Positions 1 to 8,473 of a stretch of DNA of 64,000 bases are shown here, piece by piece. The stretch lies in contig CAUQMS010000007.1 in the NCBI GenBank assembly GCA_963519305.1, positions 62,001 through 126,000 of the forward strand. The letters are read 5' to 3'. Source of the DNA: Ewingella sp963519305. GTDB taxonomy: Bacteria; Pseudomonadota; Gammaproteobacteria; Enterobacterales; Enterobacteriaceae. Both the position numbers and the translations under genes were made by a program. The notes beneath the pieces were generated by a model that saw only the letters and a list, made by a program, of their open reading frames with translations, was not told the DNA's origin and searched no databases. The first letter of the stretch is position 1. Each line of letters opens with the position of its first letter.

Positions 1-222
1 GTCGATGATATCGAGAGCAGTGACCCGGCGCAGAACAGCGCTATGGGTGGCCACGGCGGCGGCGACTACTACCTGATGGCGCATTTCATCGATGCGGTAC
101 GCAGCAACGACGCCAGCCAGATCCTCTCCGGCCCGCAGGAAACGCTGGAAAGTCATCTGATGGTGTTCGCCGCCGAACGCGCCCGCCGTGAAGGCACGGT
201 GGTCAACGTACATCCGGCCTGA
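1..222 (+). CDS. Gfo/Idh/MocA-family oxidoreductase, C-terminal end only
   Basis: The window opens inside this gene. The 73 visible residues read in frame 1 and end in TGA at 220-222. They carry the motif GGHGGGDYYLMAHFIDAV followed by a helix-rich tail, typical of the C-terminal domain of Gfo/Idh/MocA NAD(P)-dependent oxidoreductases and of the related GH109 glycosidases. The ROK kinase begins 23 bp downstream on the same strand, so the two are probably one operon. In an N-acetylgalactosamine cluster a GH109-like alpha-N-acetylgalactosaminidase would fit, but the N-terminal Rossmann part is outside the window and the reaction cannot be told. Confidence 0.75.
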   Translation, partial: VDDIESSDPAQNSAMGGHGGGDYYLMAHFIDAVRSNDASQILSGPQETLESHLMVFAAERARREGTVVNVHPA

Positions 223-245
223 CTTTTGATTATGGGGAATTAGCG

Positions 246-1154
246 ATGCGCTACGGATTTGATATCGGCGGTACCAAAATTGAGATGGCGGCCTACGACG
301 ACCGGCTGAATCAGGTGTTTTGTCAGCGGGTCAGCACGCCCACGGGCGACTACCAGCAGTTTCTGAGCTGCGTAAAAACGCTGGTGGCGCAGGCTGACCT
401 GACGCTGCACACACGCGGCAGTATCGGCATCGGCCTGCCGGGCGTGACGGACCCGGTAAGCCGCAAGCAGTTGTCGGTCAACGTGCCCTGCATCACCGGC
501 CACTGTCTGGCGGAAGACCTTGCCAATACGCTGGACCGCCCGGTGGCGATTGAAAACGACTGCCGCTGTTTTGCACTGTCAGAGGCCAGTACCGAGCAGA
601 CGCAGCGTCATGACATTGTCTTCGGCGTGATCCTCGGCACCGGTGCGGGCGGCGGGCTGGTGCTGCATAAACATCTGCACAAAGGCAAAAACGGGCTGGC
701 AGGCGAATGGGGACATATCCCGATCTCTGCCCAACTGGTTCAGCGCTATGACCTGCCGCTGTTTACCTGCAGCTGCGGGCTGACCGGCTGCTTCGAACGT
801 TACGTCTCCGGGCGCGGGTTTATGGCGCTCGCCCAACATTTTCGTCATCCGGCCACCAGCGTGCCGGAGCTGCTGACCTGCTACCGCCAGGGCGATCCGC
901 TCGCCCGGCGGCTGGTCGGGATGTATATCGACATTCTCGCCAGCGCCCTCTCCAGCTTGCAACTGATGCTCGACGTCGATGCCTTTGTGCTCGGCGGCGG
1001 AGTCTCGAATATGCCTGAACTCTACCGCCTGCTGCCGCTGGCGATGCGCGCCTGGCTGTTCCCCGGCAGTGAACCGGCGGCCATTTTATCGCCGGTATTT
1101 GGTGACAGCAGCGGTGTGCGCGGCGCGGCCTTGTTGGATCAAAACGCGCACTGA
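246..1154 (+). CDS. ROK-family sugar kinase, probable N-acetylhexosamine (GalNAc) kinase, AgaK/NagK-like
   Basis: Cytoplasmic sugar kinase of 302 residues. The phosphate-binding motif DIGGTK lies at residues 6-11, the catalytic-base region GEWGH near 153-157, a glycine-rich GTGAGGG segment near 131, and the ROK zinc motif CSCGLTGC near 176-183. NagK of E. coli has the same architecture. It sits between a Gfo/Idh/MocA gene and agaR-kbaZ-agaS-kbaY. That suggests it phosphorylates N-acetylgalactosamine that entered without a PTS, the AgaK role known from Shewanella-type pathways. N-acetylglucosamine or another amino sugar remains possible. A GGGGAA Shine-Dalgarno precedes the ATG. Confidence 0.8.
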   Translation: MRYGFDIGGTKIEMAAYDDRLNQVFCQRVSTPTGDYQQFLSCVKTLVAQADLTLHTRGSIGIGLPGVTDPVSRKQLSVNVPCITGHCLAEDLANTLDRPVAIENDCRCFALSEASTEQTQRHDIVFGVILGTGAGGGLVLHKHLHKGKNGLAGEWGHIPISAQLVQRYDLPLFTCSCGLTGCFERYVSGRGFMALAQHFRHPATSVPELLTCYRQGDPLARRLVGMYIDILASALSSLQLMLDVDAFVLGGGVSNMPELYRLLPLAMRAWLFPGSEPAAILSPVFGDSSGVRGAALLDQNAH

Positions 1155-1230
1155 ATGCCTGCCTAAAATAAATCGCATATTTATTTCGGGTAATAAGTGA
1201 AAGACAAAAGAAATAGCGCAAACGGACGGC

Positions 1231-1464
1231 TTTCGGTTCCACCAGAAATAAACGTCAGTGACGGTTTAAGAGGCGCTGAAAAATAACGGTTTTGACGGTT
1301 TCAGCGCTTTCGCCTTACCTTTCGGTTGCAGCCAAATCGAAAGCAATTAACACAATTAACTTTATGATATATAAGGATTTATTTTAAAATTAACGTTGCT
1401 TTTCGGTTTTTCGTTTGCTGTAATTCAGGCCGAAACACCGAAAGCAGCCGAAGAAAGTTTACCG
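1231..1464. promoter_or_regulatory. Cluster of AgaR-like operator repeats upstream of agaR
   Basis: The 344 bp gap between the kinase and agaR holds repeated TTTCGGTT-type elements at 1231-1238, 1320-1327 and 1401-1408; the last continues into TTTTCGTTTGC. Inverted copies (CGAAAC, CCGAAAGC, CCGAAG) occur near 1335-1343 and 1430-1455. The E. coli AgaR consensus is a run of YTTTCRTTT-type repeats, so these are good candidates for AgaR binding. An AT-rich stretch with TATGATATATAAG at 1363-1375 may hold a promoter. The assignment rests on motif likeness only. Confidence 0.55.
1273..1310 (+). terminator. Hairpin after the ROK kinase, possible terminator
   Basis: GCGCTGAAA at 1273-1281 pairs with TTTCAGCGC at 1299-1307, a 9 bp stem with a 17 nt loop, followed only by TTTCGCC. 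The short U-run makes termination weak; it could instead be part of the regulatory region. Confidence 0.35.
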
Positions 1465-1498
1465 ACAGGTTCAATGCTGTTTAGGGGATTAAGCGCCA

Positions 1499-2269
1499 AT
1501 GATAAATACGCTAAAACGCCGGGAATTAATTATCGATCAGTTATGTCGCGAGGGATCGGTGCGGGTGGAAGATCTCAGCGGCCAGTATGACGTGTCGAGC
1601 GTGACCATCCGCAACGATCTGCGTTATCTGGAAAAAAGCGGTTGCGCGGTGCGGGCCTACGGTGGCGCCAAATTGAATAAACAGTTCGTGTTTGACCGCC
1701 CGTTGCAGGACAAGGGCCGCATCAACCGCGACGTGAAATACACCATCGCCTGCGCGGCGGCGGCACTGGTCAACGACGGCGAGTCGATCATTCTCGACTC
1801 CGGCTCCACCATCAGCCAGATGGTGCCGCAGTTACAGGGCAAGCAGGAACTGGTGGTGATGACCAACGCACTGAATATCGCCTTTGAGTTAGCCAGCAAC
1901 GAGCAGGTGGATCTGATGGTGATTGGCGGCAGCGTAAGGCGCAAATCCTGGTCGCTGTATGGCCCTTCCGCCGAACAACACATTCGCCAGTACCGCTTCG
2001 ACAAGCTGTTTTTAGGCGTGGATGGTTTTGATCTGGTCAGCGGCATCACCACGCCCAATCCCGGTGAAGCCCAGTTAAACCGCGCCATGTGCGACGTTGC
2101 GCGCGAAGTGATTGCGGTGGCAGACGCCAGTAAGTTTGGCCGCACCAGTTTCTGCATGATTTGCGAAATCGGCAAGATCAACAAACTGGTCACCGACAGC
2201 CGCATACCCGATGACTACCGCCGGGCATTACATGATTTAGGGGTCGAAGTGATCATCGCCGACCGGTGA
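1499..2269 (+). CDS. agaR: AgaR, DeoR-family transcriptional repressor of the aga cluster
   Basis: DNA-binding repressor of 256 residues. An N-terminal DeoR winged helix-turn-helix covers residues 1-57 (VEDLSGQYDVSSVTIRNDL). The DeoRC sugar-phosphate sensing domain follows, with ILDSGST near residue 98, VMTNALNIA near 121, GGSVRRKSWSLYGP near 142 and FLGVDGFD near 170. This pattern, including GEAQLNRAMC, matches E. coli AgaR. It lies directly in front of kbaZ-agaS-kbaY and behind a cluster of AgaR-like operator repeats, so autoregulation and control of the operon are expected. The ATG at 1499 has AGGGGA about 10 bp upstream. The effector is presumably a hexosamine or tagatose phosphate. Confidence 0.88.
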   Translation: MINTLKRRELIIDQLCREGSVRVEDLSGQYDVSSVTIRNDLRYLEKSGCAVRAYGGAKLNKQFVFDRPLQDKGRINRDVKYTIACAAAALVNDGESIILDSGSTISQMVPQLQGKQELVVMTNALNIAFELASNEQVDLMVIGGSVRRKSWSLYGPSAEQHIRQYRFDKLFLGVDGFDLVSGITTPNPGEAQLNRAMCDVAREVIAVADASKFGRTSFCMICEIGKINKLVTDSRIPDDYRRALHDLGVEVIIADR

Positions 2270-2301
2270 GCCGATCACCCATCTGATAAGGAGTTTGTTT
2301 T

Positions 2302-3603
2302 ATGCAACAGCTACTTGAACTGATAAAGCGCCACAAAGCTGGCGAGCCGGTGGGCGTGTTCTCCGTCTGTTCGGCGCATCCGTGGGTGATTGAAGCGGCG
2401 CTGCGTCAGGCACTGCAACGGGACACCACGGTGCTCATCGAGGCGACCTCCAATCAGGTGAACCAGTTTGGCGGTTATACCGGGATGCAGCCGCACCAGT
2501 TCCGCGATGCGGTCTGGCAACAGGCGGACGCGTTGGGTTTACCCCGCGACCGCGTCTGGCTCGGCGGCGACCATCTTGGGCCGAATGCCTGGCAGGATCA
2601 GCCTGCCGAACAGGCCATGCTGCTGGCAGAAACCCTGATTGCTGATTATGTTGCGGCCGGTTTTCGCAAAATTCATCTCGACTGTTCGATGTCCTGCGCC
2701 GGTGACCCGACCCCGCTGGGTGACGACGAAGTGGCCCGCCGCGCCGCACGTCTGTGCAACATTGCCGAAAAAAGCTGGCAGCAGCACGGCGGCGAAGCCC
2801 CGGTGTATGTGATTGGTACCGAAGTGCCGGTGCCGGGCGGCGCGCAGGAAGCACTGGAAGAAGAGGTCATGCATGTTACGACACCGGACGCCGTGGAAAC
2901 CACGCTCGGCGTGCATCGCAGCGCCTGGATGGCGCAGGGTCTGGCCGCCGTCTGGCCGCGGGTGATTGCCGTGGTGGTGCAGCCTGGCGTCGAGTTCGAC
3001 AACCACAGCGTCGAGCGCTATCAGCCGGAACGCGCCCGTCAGCTGACCCGGTTTATCGAGAATTGGCCGACGATGGTGTACGAAGCGCACTCCACGGATT
3101 ATCAGGCTCCGCTGGCCTACCGCCAGTTAGTGCGCGATCACTTCGCCATTCTTAAAGTCGGCCCGGCCCTGACCTTCGCTCTGCGCGAAGCGCTGTTTGC
3201 CCTCGACCACATTGAGCGTGAATGGCTGGGTGAACATCAGGCGTCGCATCTGTGTTCCACGCTGGAGCAGGTAATGTGCGAACGCCCGGAACAATGGCGC
3301 CGCTACTACCCCGGCAAACCGCATCAGCAGCACCTGCACCGCCAGTACAGCCTGAGCGACCGCGTGCGTTATTACTGGCCGCTGCCGGAAGTGTGCGCAG
3401 CGGTCGACAGCCTGCTGGATAACCTGCGTAAGAACCCGGTCCCGCAAGCGTTACTCAGCCAGTATCTGCCCGAACAGGCCCGTGCCATCAACGCCGGTCA
3501 GCTTTCCTCCGATCCGCAGGATTGGGTTTTACATAAAATCAGCGAAGTGCTGGCCGATTACGCCGACGCCTGCCAGCCCGCTACCAGGGAGCACGTATCA
3601 TGA
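2302..3603 (+). CDS. kbaZ: KbaZ/AgaZ, non-catalytic subunit of tagatose-1,6-bisphosphate aldolase
   Basis: Protein of 433 residues in the GatZ/KbaZ family. Recognisable blocks are VFSVCSAHPWVIEAAL near residue 20, LIEATSNQVNQFGGYTGM near 46, GGDHLGPNAWQ near 88 and KVGPALTFALREALFALD near 286. In E. coli, KbaZ and GatZ are needed for full activity and stability of the KbaY/GatY aldolase rather than holding the active site. AAGGAG precedes the ATG. The stop overlaps the agaS start by 4 bp (ATGA), so the two are translationally coupled. E. coli AgaZ has 426 residues. Confidence 0.9.
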   Translation: MQQLLELIKRHKAGEPVGVFSVCSAHPWVIEAALRQALQRDTTVLIEATSNQVNQFGGYTGMQPHQFRDAVWQQADALGLPRDRVWLGGDHLGPNAWQDQPAEQAMLLAETLIADYVAAGFRKIHLDCSMSCAGDPTPLGDDEVARRAARLCNIAEKSWQQHGGEAPVYVIGTEVPVPGGAQEALEEEVMHVTTPDAVETTLGVHRSAWMAQGLAAVWPRVIAVVVQPGVEFDNHSVERYQPERARQLTRFIENWPTMVYEAHSTDYQAPLAYRQLVRDHFAILKVGPALTFALREALFALDHIEREWLGEHQASHLCSTLEQVMCERPEQWRRYYPGKPHQQHLHRQYSLSDRVRYYWPLPEVCAAVDSLLDNLRKNPVPQALLSQYLPEQARAINAGQLSSDPQDWVLHKISEVLADYADACQPATREHVS

Positions 3604-4784
3604 GCCACTATTTTTCCTACAGCAGTGACTGGCTGGAACAGCACAACGCGTTGCACACCGCCAAAGAGATCTGGCAGCAACCCGACTTATGGCGCGCACT
3701 GCATCAGCAACTCACCGACAGCAGCGCGCAGTGGCAGCCGTTCCTGCAACCACTGCTGGACAATCCGCGCCTGCAGATTGTGCTGTGCGGCGCGGGCAGT
3801 TCGGCGTTCGCCGGTCGTGCTCTTGCGCCGTGGCTGCGCCAGCAGACCGGCCGCGACGTGGTGGCCTATGGCACCACAGATATTGTCGCCAACCCGCATC
3901 AGTATCTCGACCGCTCCCGCCCGACGCTGCTGGTCTCCTTTGCCCGTTCCGGCAACAGCCCGGAAAGCGTGGCGAGCGTGGCGCTGGCCGACCAGCTGGT
4001 GCCGGAGTGCTACCACCTGATGCTGGTGTGTAACCCCGACAGCCAGCTGGCGCACTATGCCGACGGCCGCGACAACGTGCTGGCGCTGCTGATGCCGGAA
4101 GGCTCGAACGATCAGAGCTTCGCCATGACTTCCAGCTTCAGCTGCATGATGCTCAGCGCCGCCCTGCTGCTCGGTTCGCACTCCCTCAGCACCGCACGTG
4201 AGCCGCTCGAACGTATGGTGGAACGCTGCTATCAGCTGCGCGAAAGCCTGCAACCGCAGGTCAAAGCGCTGGCGACCAGCGGTTTTCGCCGTTACATCAC
4301 CCTTGGCGGCAGCTGCTTTACCGGCCTTGCCGAAGAGGCTTCACTGAAAATGCTCGAGCTGACCGCCGGGCGCATCGTCACCCGCTACGACTCCTCTTTA
4401 GGGCTGCGCCACGGGCCAAAATTTATGGTGGATGACCAGACGCTGGTGCTGCTGATGTTCTCCAGCGACAGCTATGCACGCCAGTATGACGTGGATTTAT
4501 GGCATGAACTGAGACGCGACGGGCTGGCCCAGCAGATGGTGGGCCTCAGCGGTGAACCCCATGATTTCGCCGGCGTGCAGACCCTGCACGATGACCGCGA
4601 TGACCTGTGGCTGATGTTCCCCTATCTGCTGTTTGTACAGATGCTGGCGATGGAAACCTCGCTGGCGCAGGGCCTGACGCCGGACAACCCGTGTCCGACC
4701 GGTGAGGTCAACCGCGTGGTGAAAGGCGTCACGATTTACCGTTATTCCAAACCGGCCACCCAGTCCCGCGCTGCGGCGCTGTAA
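3600..4784 (+). CDS. agaS: AgaS, galactosamine-6-phosphate deaminase/isomerase (SIS family)
   Basis: Cytoplasmic enzyme of 394 residues with two SIS domains. LCGAGSSAFAG near residue 62 and VSFARSGNSPES near 112 mark the first. GGSCFTGLAEEASLKMLELTAG near 234 and RYDSSLGLRHGPKFMVDD near 260 mark the second and carry the sugar-phosphate site. AgaS converts galactosamine-6-phosphate to tagatose-6-phosphate with release of ammonia. Its ATG overlaps the kbaZ stop by 4 bp, and kbaY follows 32 bp downstream. The deacetylase AgaA and a dedicated tagatose-6-phosphate kinase are not in view; they may lie upstream of the window or be supplied elsewhere. Confidence 0.9.
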   Translation: MSHYFSYSSDWLEQHNALHTAKEIWQQPDLWRALHQQLTDSSAQWQPFLQPLLDNPRLQIVLCGAGSSAFAGRALAPWLRQQTGRDVVAYGTTDIVANPHQYLDRSRPTLLVSFARSGNSPESVASVALADQLVPECYHLMLVCNPDSQLAHYADGRDNVLALLMPEGSNDQSFAMTSSFSCMMLSAALLLGSHSLSTAREPLERMVERCYQLRESLQPQVKALATSGFRRYITLGGSCFTGLAEEASLKMLELTAGRIVTRYDSSLGLRHGPKFMVDDQTLVLLMFSSDSYARQYDVDLWHELRRDGLAQQMVGLSGEPHDFAGVQTLHDDRDDLWLMFPYLLFVQMLAMETSLAQGLTPDNPCPTGEVNRVVKGVTIYRYSKPATQSRAAAL

Positions 4785-4816
4785 TTCAATTTTGTTGCCA
4801 CACCGGGGAGTTATTT

Positions 4817-5671
4817 ATGTACTTAGTCTCAAACCGCGAAATGCTGAAAAAAGCCCAGCGCGAAGGTTACGCCGTTCCGGCGTTCAACGTACACAATCTG
4901 GAAACCGTACAGGTGGTCGCAGAAACCGCGGCGGAAATGGAGTCCCCGGTGATCATGGCCGGGACGCCCGGCACCTTCTCCTATGCCGGAACCGACTATC
5001 TGGTGGAGATCTGCCAGGCTGCCGCGCGCCGCTATAACCTGCCGCTGGCACTGCATCTGGATCATCACGAAGAGATGGAAGATATCGAAGGTAAAGTGCG
5101 TCAGGGGATCCGCTCGGTGATGATCGACGGTTCTCACCTGCCATTTCGCCAGAACATCGACATCGTGTTGCAGGCGGTCAAGCTGTGTCACCGCTACGGT
5201 GCCAGCGTCGAAGCTGAACTGGGGCGACTCGGCGGTCAGGAAGACGATCTGGTGGTGGATTCTGCCGACAGCTTCTTCACCGACCCGATGGCCGCCAGAG
5301 AATTTGTCGAACTGACCGGCATCGATTCACTGGCTGTGGCGATTGGCTCAGCCCACGGGTTATATCAGGGTGAGCCAAAACTGGACTTCGACCGGCTGGA
5401 GAAGATCCGCAATTGCGTGGATATCCCGCTGGTGCTGCACGGCGCGTCAGGCATTCCCGAAGCCATGGTGGCGCGGGCGATCCGTCTGGGTGTGTGCAAA
5501 GTTAACGTCGCGACCGAACTGAAGATCGCGTTTGCCGATGCCGTAAAAAGCTATTTCAACCAGAACCCTGATGCCAACGATCCGCGTAAATACATCGTGC
5601 CCGGCAAGATCGCCATGAAAGAAGTGGTGGCCGAGAAGATCCGTATCTGCGGAAGCGCAGGCCGTCTGTGA
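4817..5671 (+). CDS. kbaY: KbaY, class II tagatose-1,6-bisphosphate aldolase catalytic subunit
   Basis: Zinc-dependent class II aldolase of 284 residues, close to the 286 of E. coli KbaY. HLDHHEEMED around residue 80 gives the catalytic Asp and a zinc His. AVAIGSAHGLYQGEPKLDFD near 174 and PLVLHGASGIP near 203 supply further metal ligands and phosphate contacts. VNVATELKIAF near 229 is the substrate-binding segment. It cleaves tagatose-1,6-bisphosphate to dihydroxyacetone phosphate and glyceraldehyde-3-phosphate, ending the pathway. It is the last gene of the agaR-kbaZ-agaS-kbaY run; GGGGAG lies upstream of the ATG. Confidence 0.92.
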   Translation: MYLVSNREMLKKAQREGYAVPAFNVHNLETVQVVAETAAEMESPVIMAGTPGTFSYAGTDYLVEICQAAARRYNLPLALHLDHHEEMEDIEGKVRQGIRSVMIDGSHLPFRQNIDIVLQAVKLCHRYGASVEAELGRLGGQEDDLVVDSADSFFTDPMAAREFVELTGIDSLAVAIGSAHGLYQGEPKLDFDRLEKIRNCVDIPLVLHGASGIPEAMVARAIRLGVCKVNVATELKIAFADAVKSYFNQNPDANDPRKYIVPGKIAMKEVVAEKIRICGSAGRL

Positions 5672-5770
5672 GGATTTACAAAAAAATGCGGTTTATGTTA
5701 GCCGTGACATCAATTTGTATAACAACTTAGGCTAAGCTGTAAACCATGTACTTCCCGTGGAATTCTGGTT

Positions 5771-6649
5771 ATGCCTTCAGCTACGTCGTTGCAATCCGTT
5801 ACGTTAAAGAAATGCTATTACAGCGCCGATGAGGCGCTCTCTCTGGGTCAGCTGGACGTAGAGAAAATCGAACAAATTGCCCGCGATCTGGATATCGCTG
5901 AAAGCGAAAAAGAGCATTACGTGACAGGCTGGATGGGCCAGAACAGCGTCGTGCTGGTGCGTAATTATCAGGATAAACGCGGCACCTCCAACGGACTGGT
6001 GATGTCGCGCGGCCAGCGCTACAAGCTTAGCGTACAGGCCATCAAATTCCGCATTCCGAAACTCCTGTTGTGGATGACCTTCCGCCGCCGCCCGCGCACC
6101 ATGTCGGTGGTCGGTTACACCCGTCTCGGCGAACAGGCCAGCGGCTTACAGCAGTTCCACAATATTCTCGACCCTGAACTCAAGCAGCAGCTGGAAAATG
6201 ACTGGCGCGAGCTGAACGATTATCTCGGTATCGCCTGCTGGCAGATGGAAAACAATCAGCCGCTATGGCGGGAGATGCAGCGCGAGATCACTCCACAGGC
6301 ACTGTGGTTCCTGGCTGACAGCAACTGGTTCAGCGGCAAAAAACTGCAAAAAGACGGCGACTGTGAAGGCCTGTGGGCGCATAACCGCTTCCTCGCCCGC
6401 CGTACCGGCGAGCACGCCGCGCTGCTGCTCTCCTGGCGTGACGAAGAGAATGACGACATCGCCAGCTATCTGTTTGAACGCGTCTCAAGTAACCAGATCC
6501 GCCTTTCACTGCGTCCGCGCAAAGAGGAAAAATTCTACCCGCTGAACCCGTTCGACGCCGCCCATATCAGGCAGGCGCTGACGCTGTTCCAGCAGGCCGA
6601 AGCCGAACTTTGCAGTGAGGCATTTTCGCAAAAACAGAGCCGGGCTTAA
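5771..6649 (+). CDS. Conserved protein of unknown function
   Basis: 292 residues, not recognised with confidence. There is no signal peptide or clear membrane span. The composition is Arg-, Gln- and Trp-rich, with a basic stretch (MTFRRRPRT near residue 104) and a GYTRLGEQ segment near 115, which could suggest contact with nucleic acid or membrane. The ATG is at 5771. The gene lies alone on the plus strand: kbaY ends 99 bp upstream, and convergent thiD ends 5 bp after its stop. The reading frame is intact with codon use like its neighbours, so it is probably real. No function is offered. Confidence 0.65.
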   Translation: MPSATSLQSVTLKKCYYSADEALSLGQLDVEKIEQIARDLDIAESEKEHYVTGWMGQNSVVLVRNYQDKRGTSNGLVMSRGQRYKLSVQAIKFRIPKLLLWMTFRRRPRTMSVVGYTRLGEQASGLQQFHNILDPELKQQLENDWRELNDYLGIACWQMENNQPLWREMQREITPQALWFLADSNWFSGKKLQKDGDCEGLWAHNRFLARRTGEHAALLLSWRDEENDDIASYLFERVSSNQIRLSLRPRKEEKFYPLNPFDAAHIRQALTLFQQAEAELCSEAFSQKQSRA

Positions 6650-6654
6650 GACCG

Positions 6655-7473
6655 TTACCACCATTTGTGGAAGTGATGCACCGGCCCGATACCCTGACCG
6701 ACTTCCAGCGAATCGGCCTGCATCAGCGCCTGTTGTAAATACTGTTTGGCGGCGTGAACCGTATCCGGCCAGTTGTCATGGCGCGGACGCAGTGCCGCCA
6801 GTGCCGCCGACAGCGTACAGCCGGTACCGTGCGTATGACGGGTGTTCACGCGCGGTGCAGTGAAACGCTGACGCGAACCCGGCATAAACAGCCAGTCCGG
6901 GCTTTCGCCGTTTTCACGGTTTTCATCCGCCTGCAAATGCCCGCCCTTCATCAGTACCGCCTCACACCCCATCTCCAGCAGCGCTTCGCCCTGTTCACGC
7001 ATCTCCTGCTCATTCTGCGCAATGTCGCACGCCAGCAACGCAGCGGCTTCCGGCAGGTTCGGCGTAATGATCGACACCTGCGGCAACAGCAAACGCCGCA
7101 GCGCCTCGACGGCGTCTGGCTGTAATAACGGATCACCGCTTTTCGCCAGCATTACAGTATCAAGCACCACAAATGGCAACACATAGTGACGCAGCCGCTC
7201 CGCCACTGCGCCCACAATCGCCGAGTTCGCTAACATACCGATTTTCGCGCTGTCGATACGCACGTCGCTCAGAACAGAGTCCAGCTGTGCTGCCACAAAC
7301 GCCGGTTCAATGTTGTAAACCGACTGCACGCCGCGGGTGTTTTGCGCCACCAGCGCAGTGATCACGCTGGTGCCATAGGCGGTCAGCGCGGAGAAAGTTT
7401 TGAGATCTGCCTGAATACCGGCGCCACCGCTTGGGTCAGTACCCGCAATTGTTAAGGCATTAATACGTTTCAT
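6655..7473 (-). CDS. thiD: ThiD, hydroxymethylpyrimidine (phosphate) kinase
   Basis: Ribokinase-like kinase of 272 residues that phosphorylates HMP and HMP-phosphate to the diphosphate used for thiamine synthesis. ALTIAGTDPSGGAGIQADLK at the N-terminus is the family signature. TALVAQNTRGV near residue 40, DTVMLAKSG near 106 and the C-terminal anion-hole segment HGTGCTLSAALAA near 214 complete the active site. Its ATG overlaps the thiM stop by 4 bp, so the two are coupled and both lie under the TPP riboswitch upstream of thiM. Confidence 0.95.
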   Translation of the reverse strand: MKRINALTIAGTDPSGGAGIQADLKTFSALTAYGTSVITALVAQNTRGVQSVYNIEPAFVAAQLDSVLSDVRIDSAKIGMLANSAIVGAVAERLRHYVLPFVVLDTVMLAKSGDPLLQPDAVEALRRLLLPQVSIITPNLPEAAALLACDIAQNEQEMREQGEALLEMGCEAVLMKGGHLQADENRENGESPDWLFMPGSRQRFTAPRVNTRHTHGTGCTLSAALAALRPRHDNWPDTVHAAKQYLQQALMQADSLEVGQGIGPVHHFHKWW

Positions 7474-8264
7474 TGCAGCGCCTCGCCGTCCAGCAGATAC
7501 AGGTTATCAAGGAAAGCCGGAGTAAAACTGCCCGGCCCGCGCACCTGCTGGCAGGCCCGTTCACCGGCACAGGACATCACCCGGCACGCTGCGGCCACGT
7601 TTTCCAGCCGGTCACCCGGCAGGGCAACAAAGGCCGCGACGACCGCCGACAGCGCGCAGCCGGTGCCTACCACACGGGTCATCAGCGCATCGCCACCACG
7701 CACCGCCAGACAGCGTTCGCCGTCGGTGACGTAATCAATTTCACCGGTCACCGCCACAATCGCGCCGGTTTGCTGCGCCAGTTTTTTGGCTGCCGGTAAA
7801 GCACTGAGCGAGTCATCACCGCTTTCCACGCCGCGCCCGGTCGAGCTCATCCCGCTGAGCGCGCGGATTTCCGAGGCATTGCCACGGATAGCGGCGGGCG
7901 TGAACTGCATCAGTTCGAGGGAGAATTCTGTGCGCAATGTCAGGCCACCGACGGCCACCGGATCCAGCACCCAGGGCTTTCCGGCCTGATTGGCGGCATG
8001 AACGGCGGCCAACATGGCATTGGCATGAGGTCGGGTCAGCGTACCGACGTTGACCAGCAGTGCATCAGCAATGGCAGCAAACTGCGAGGCTTCGACCGGG
8101 TCCACCACCATCGCCGGTGACGCCCCGATAGCCAGCAGCACGTTAGCCGTAAATGATTGCACCACGTCGTTGGTCAGGCAATGTACTAAGGGATTGGAAT
8201 TTCGGAGATTTTGTAAAGCAATGGCCGTTTGTGCAGCGGAAAAATCGACAGGTCGGTTATTCAT
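7470..8264 (-). CDS. thiM: ThiM, hydroxyethylthiazole kinase
   Basis: 264-residue kinase that salvages the thiazole moiety of thiamine. PLVHCLTNDVVQSFTANVLLAIGASPAMV near residues 25-54 is the conserved substrate-binding region. NASEIRALSG near 109 and VVGTGCALSAVVAAFVAL near 188 form the nucleotide and anion-hole motifs. The start at 8264 follows a strong GGGGAGA Shine-Dalgarno. It is first in the thiM-thiD operon, which together provides thiazole salvage and HMP phosphorylation. Confidence 0.95.
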   Translation of the reverse strand: MNNRPVDFSAAQTAIALQNLRNSNPLVHCLTNDVVQSFTANVLLAIGASPAMVVDPVEASQFAAIADALLVNVGTLTRPHANAMLAAVHAANQAGKPWVLDPVAVGGLTLRTEFSLELMQFTPAAIRGNASEIRALSGMSSTGRGVESGDDSLSALPAAKKLAQQTGAIVAVTGEIDYVTDGERCLAVRGGDALMTRVVGTGCALSAVVAAFVALPGDRLENVAAACRVMSCAGERACQQVRGPGSFTPAFLDNLYLLDGEALQ

Positions 8265-8293
8265 ATATTCTCCCCACCGGCGCTCAAGAAGGC

Positions 8294-8311
8294 GGTATCG
8301 GGAGAGATACC
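8294..8311 (-). promoter_or_regulatory. Small hairpin with an anti-Shine-Dalgarno loop in the thiM leader
   Basis: On the transcript, GGTATC and GATACC pair around the loop TCTCCC. The loop is complementary to GGGAGA in the thiM ribosome binding site about 22 nt downstream. It sits between the riboswitch core and the start codon, where the expression platform should be. Confidence 0.45.
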
Positions 8312-8396
8312 TGACTTCCCTACGCTGGCATAATCCAGATCAGGTAATACGGGTAAGTTCTCAGCCCTTTCTTGCGCAAAAGGGGCACCCCGAGTC
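8312..8396 (-). ncRNA. TPP riboswitch (THI element) controlling thiM-thiD
   Basis: Read on the minus strand, the leader contains the conserved blocks of the THI box in order: GGGGTGCCCC, GGCTGAGA, ACCCGT, ACCTGATCTGGATTATGCC and AGCGTAGGGAAGT. The order and spacing match the known thiamine pyrophosphate aptamer. Binding of TPP should lower thiM-thiD expression; with a sequestrable Shine-Dalgarno downstream, translational control is more likely than termination. Confidence 0.95.
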
Positions 8397-8473
8397 AAGC
8401 GAGCATTATTGGTGGGCGCGGCGCGAAGATCAACCTACAATCTTCACAGGTTTGTAACAACGGAGAGAATGCC

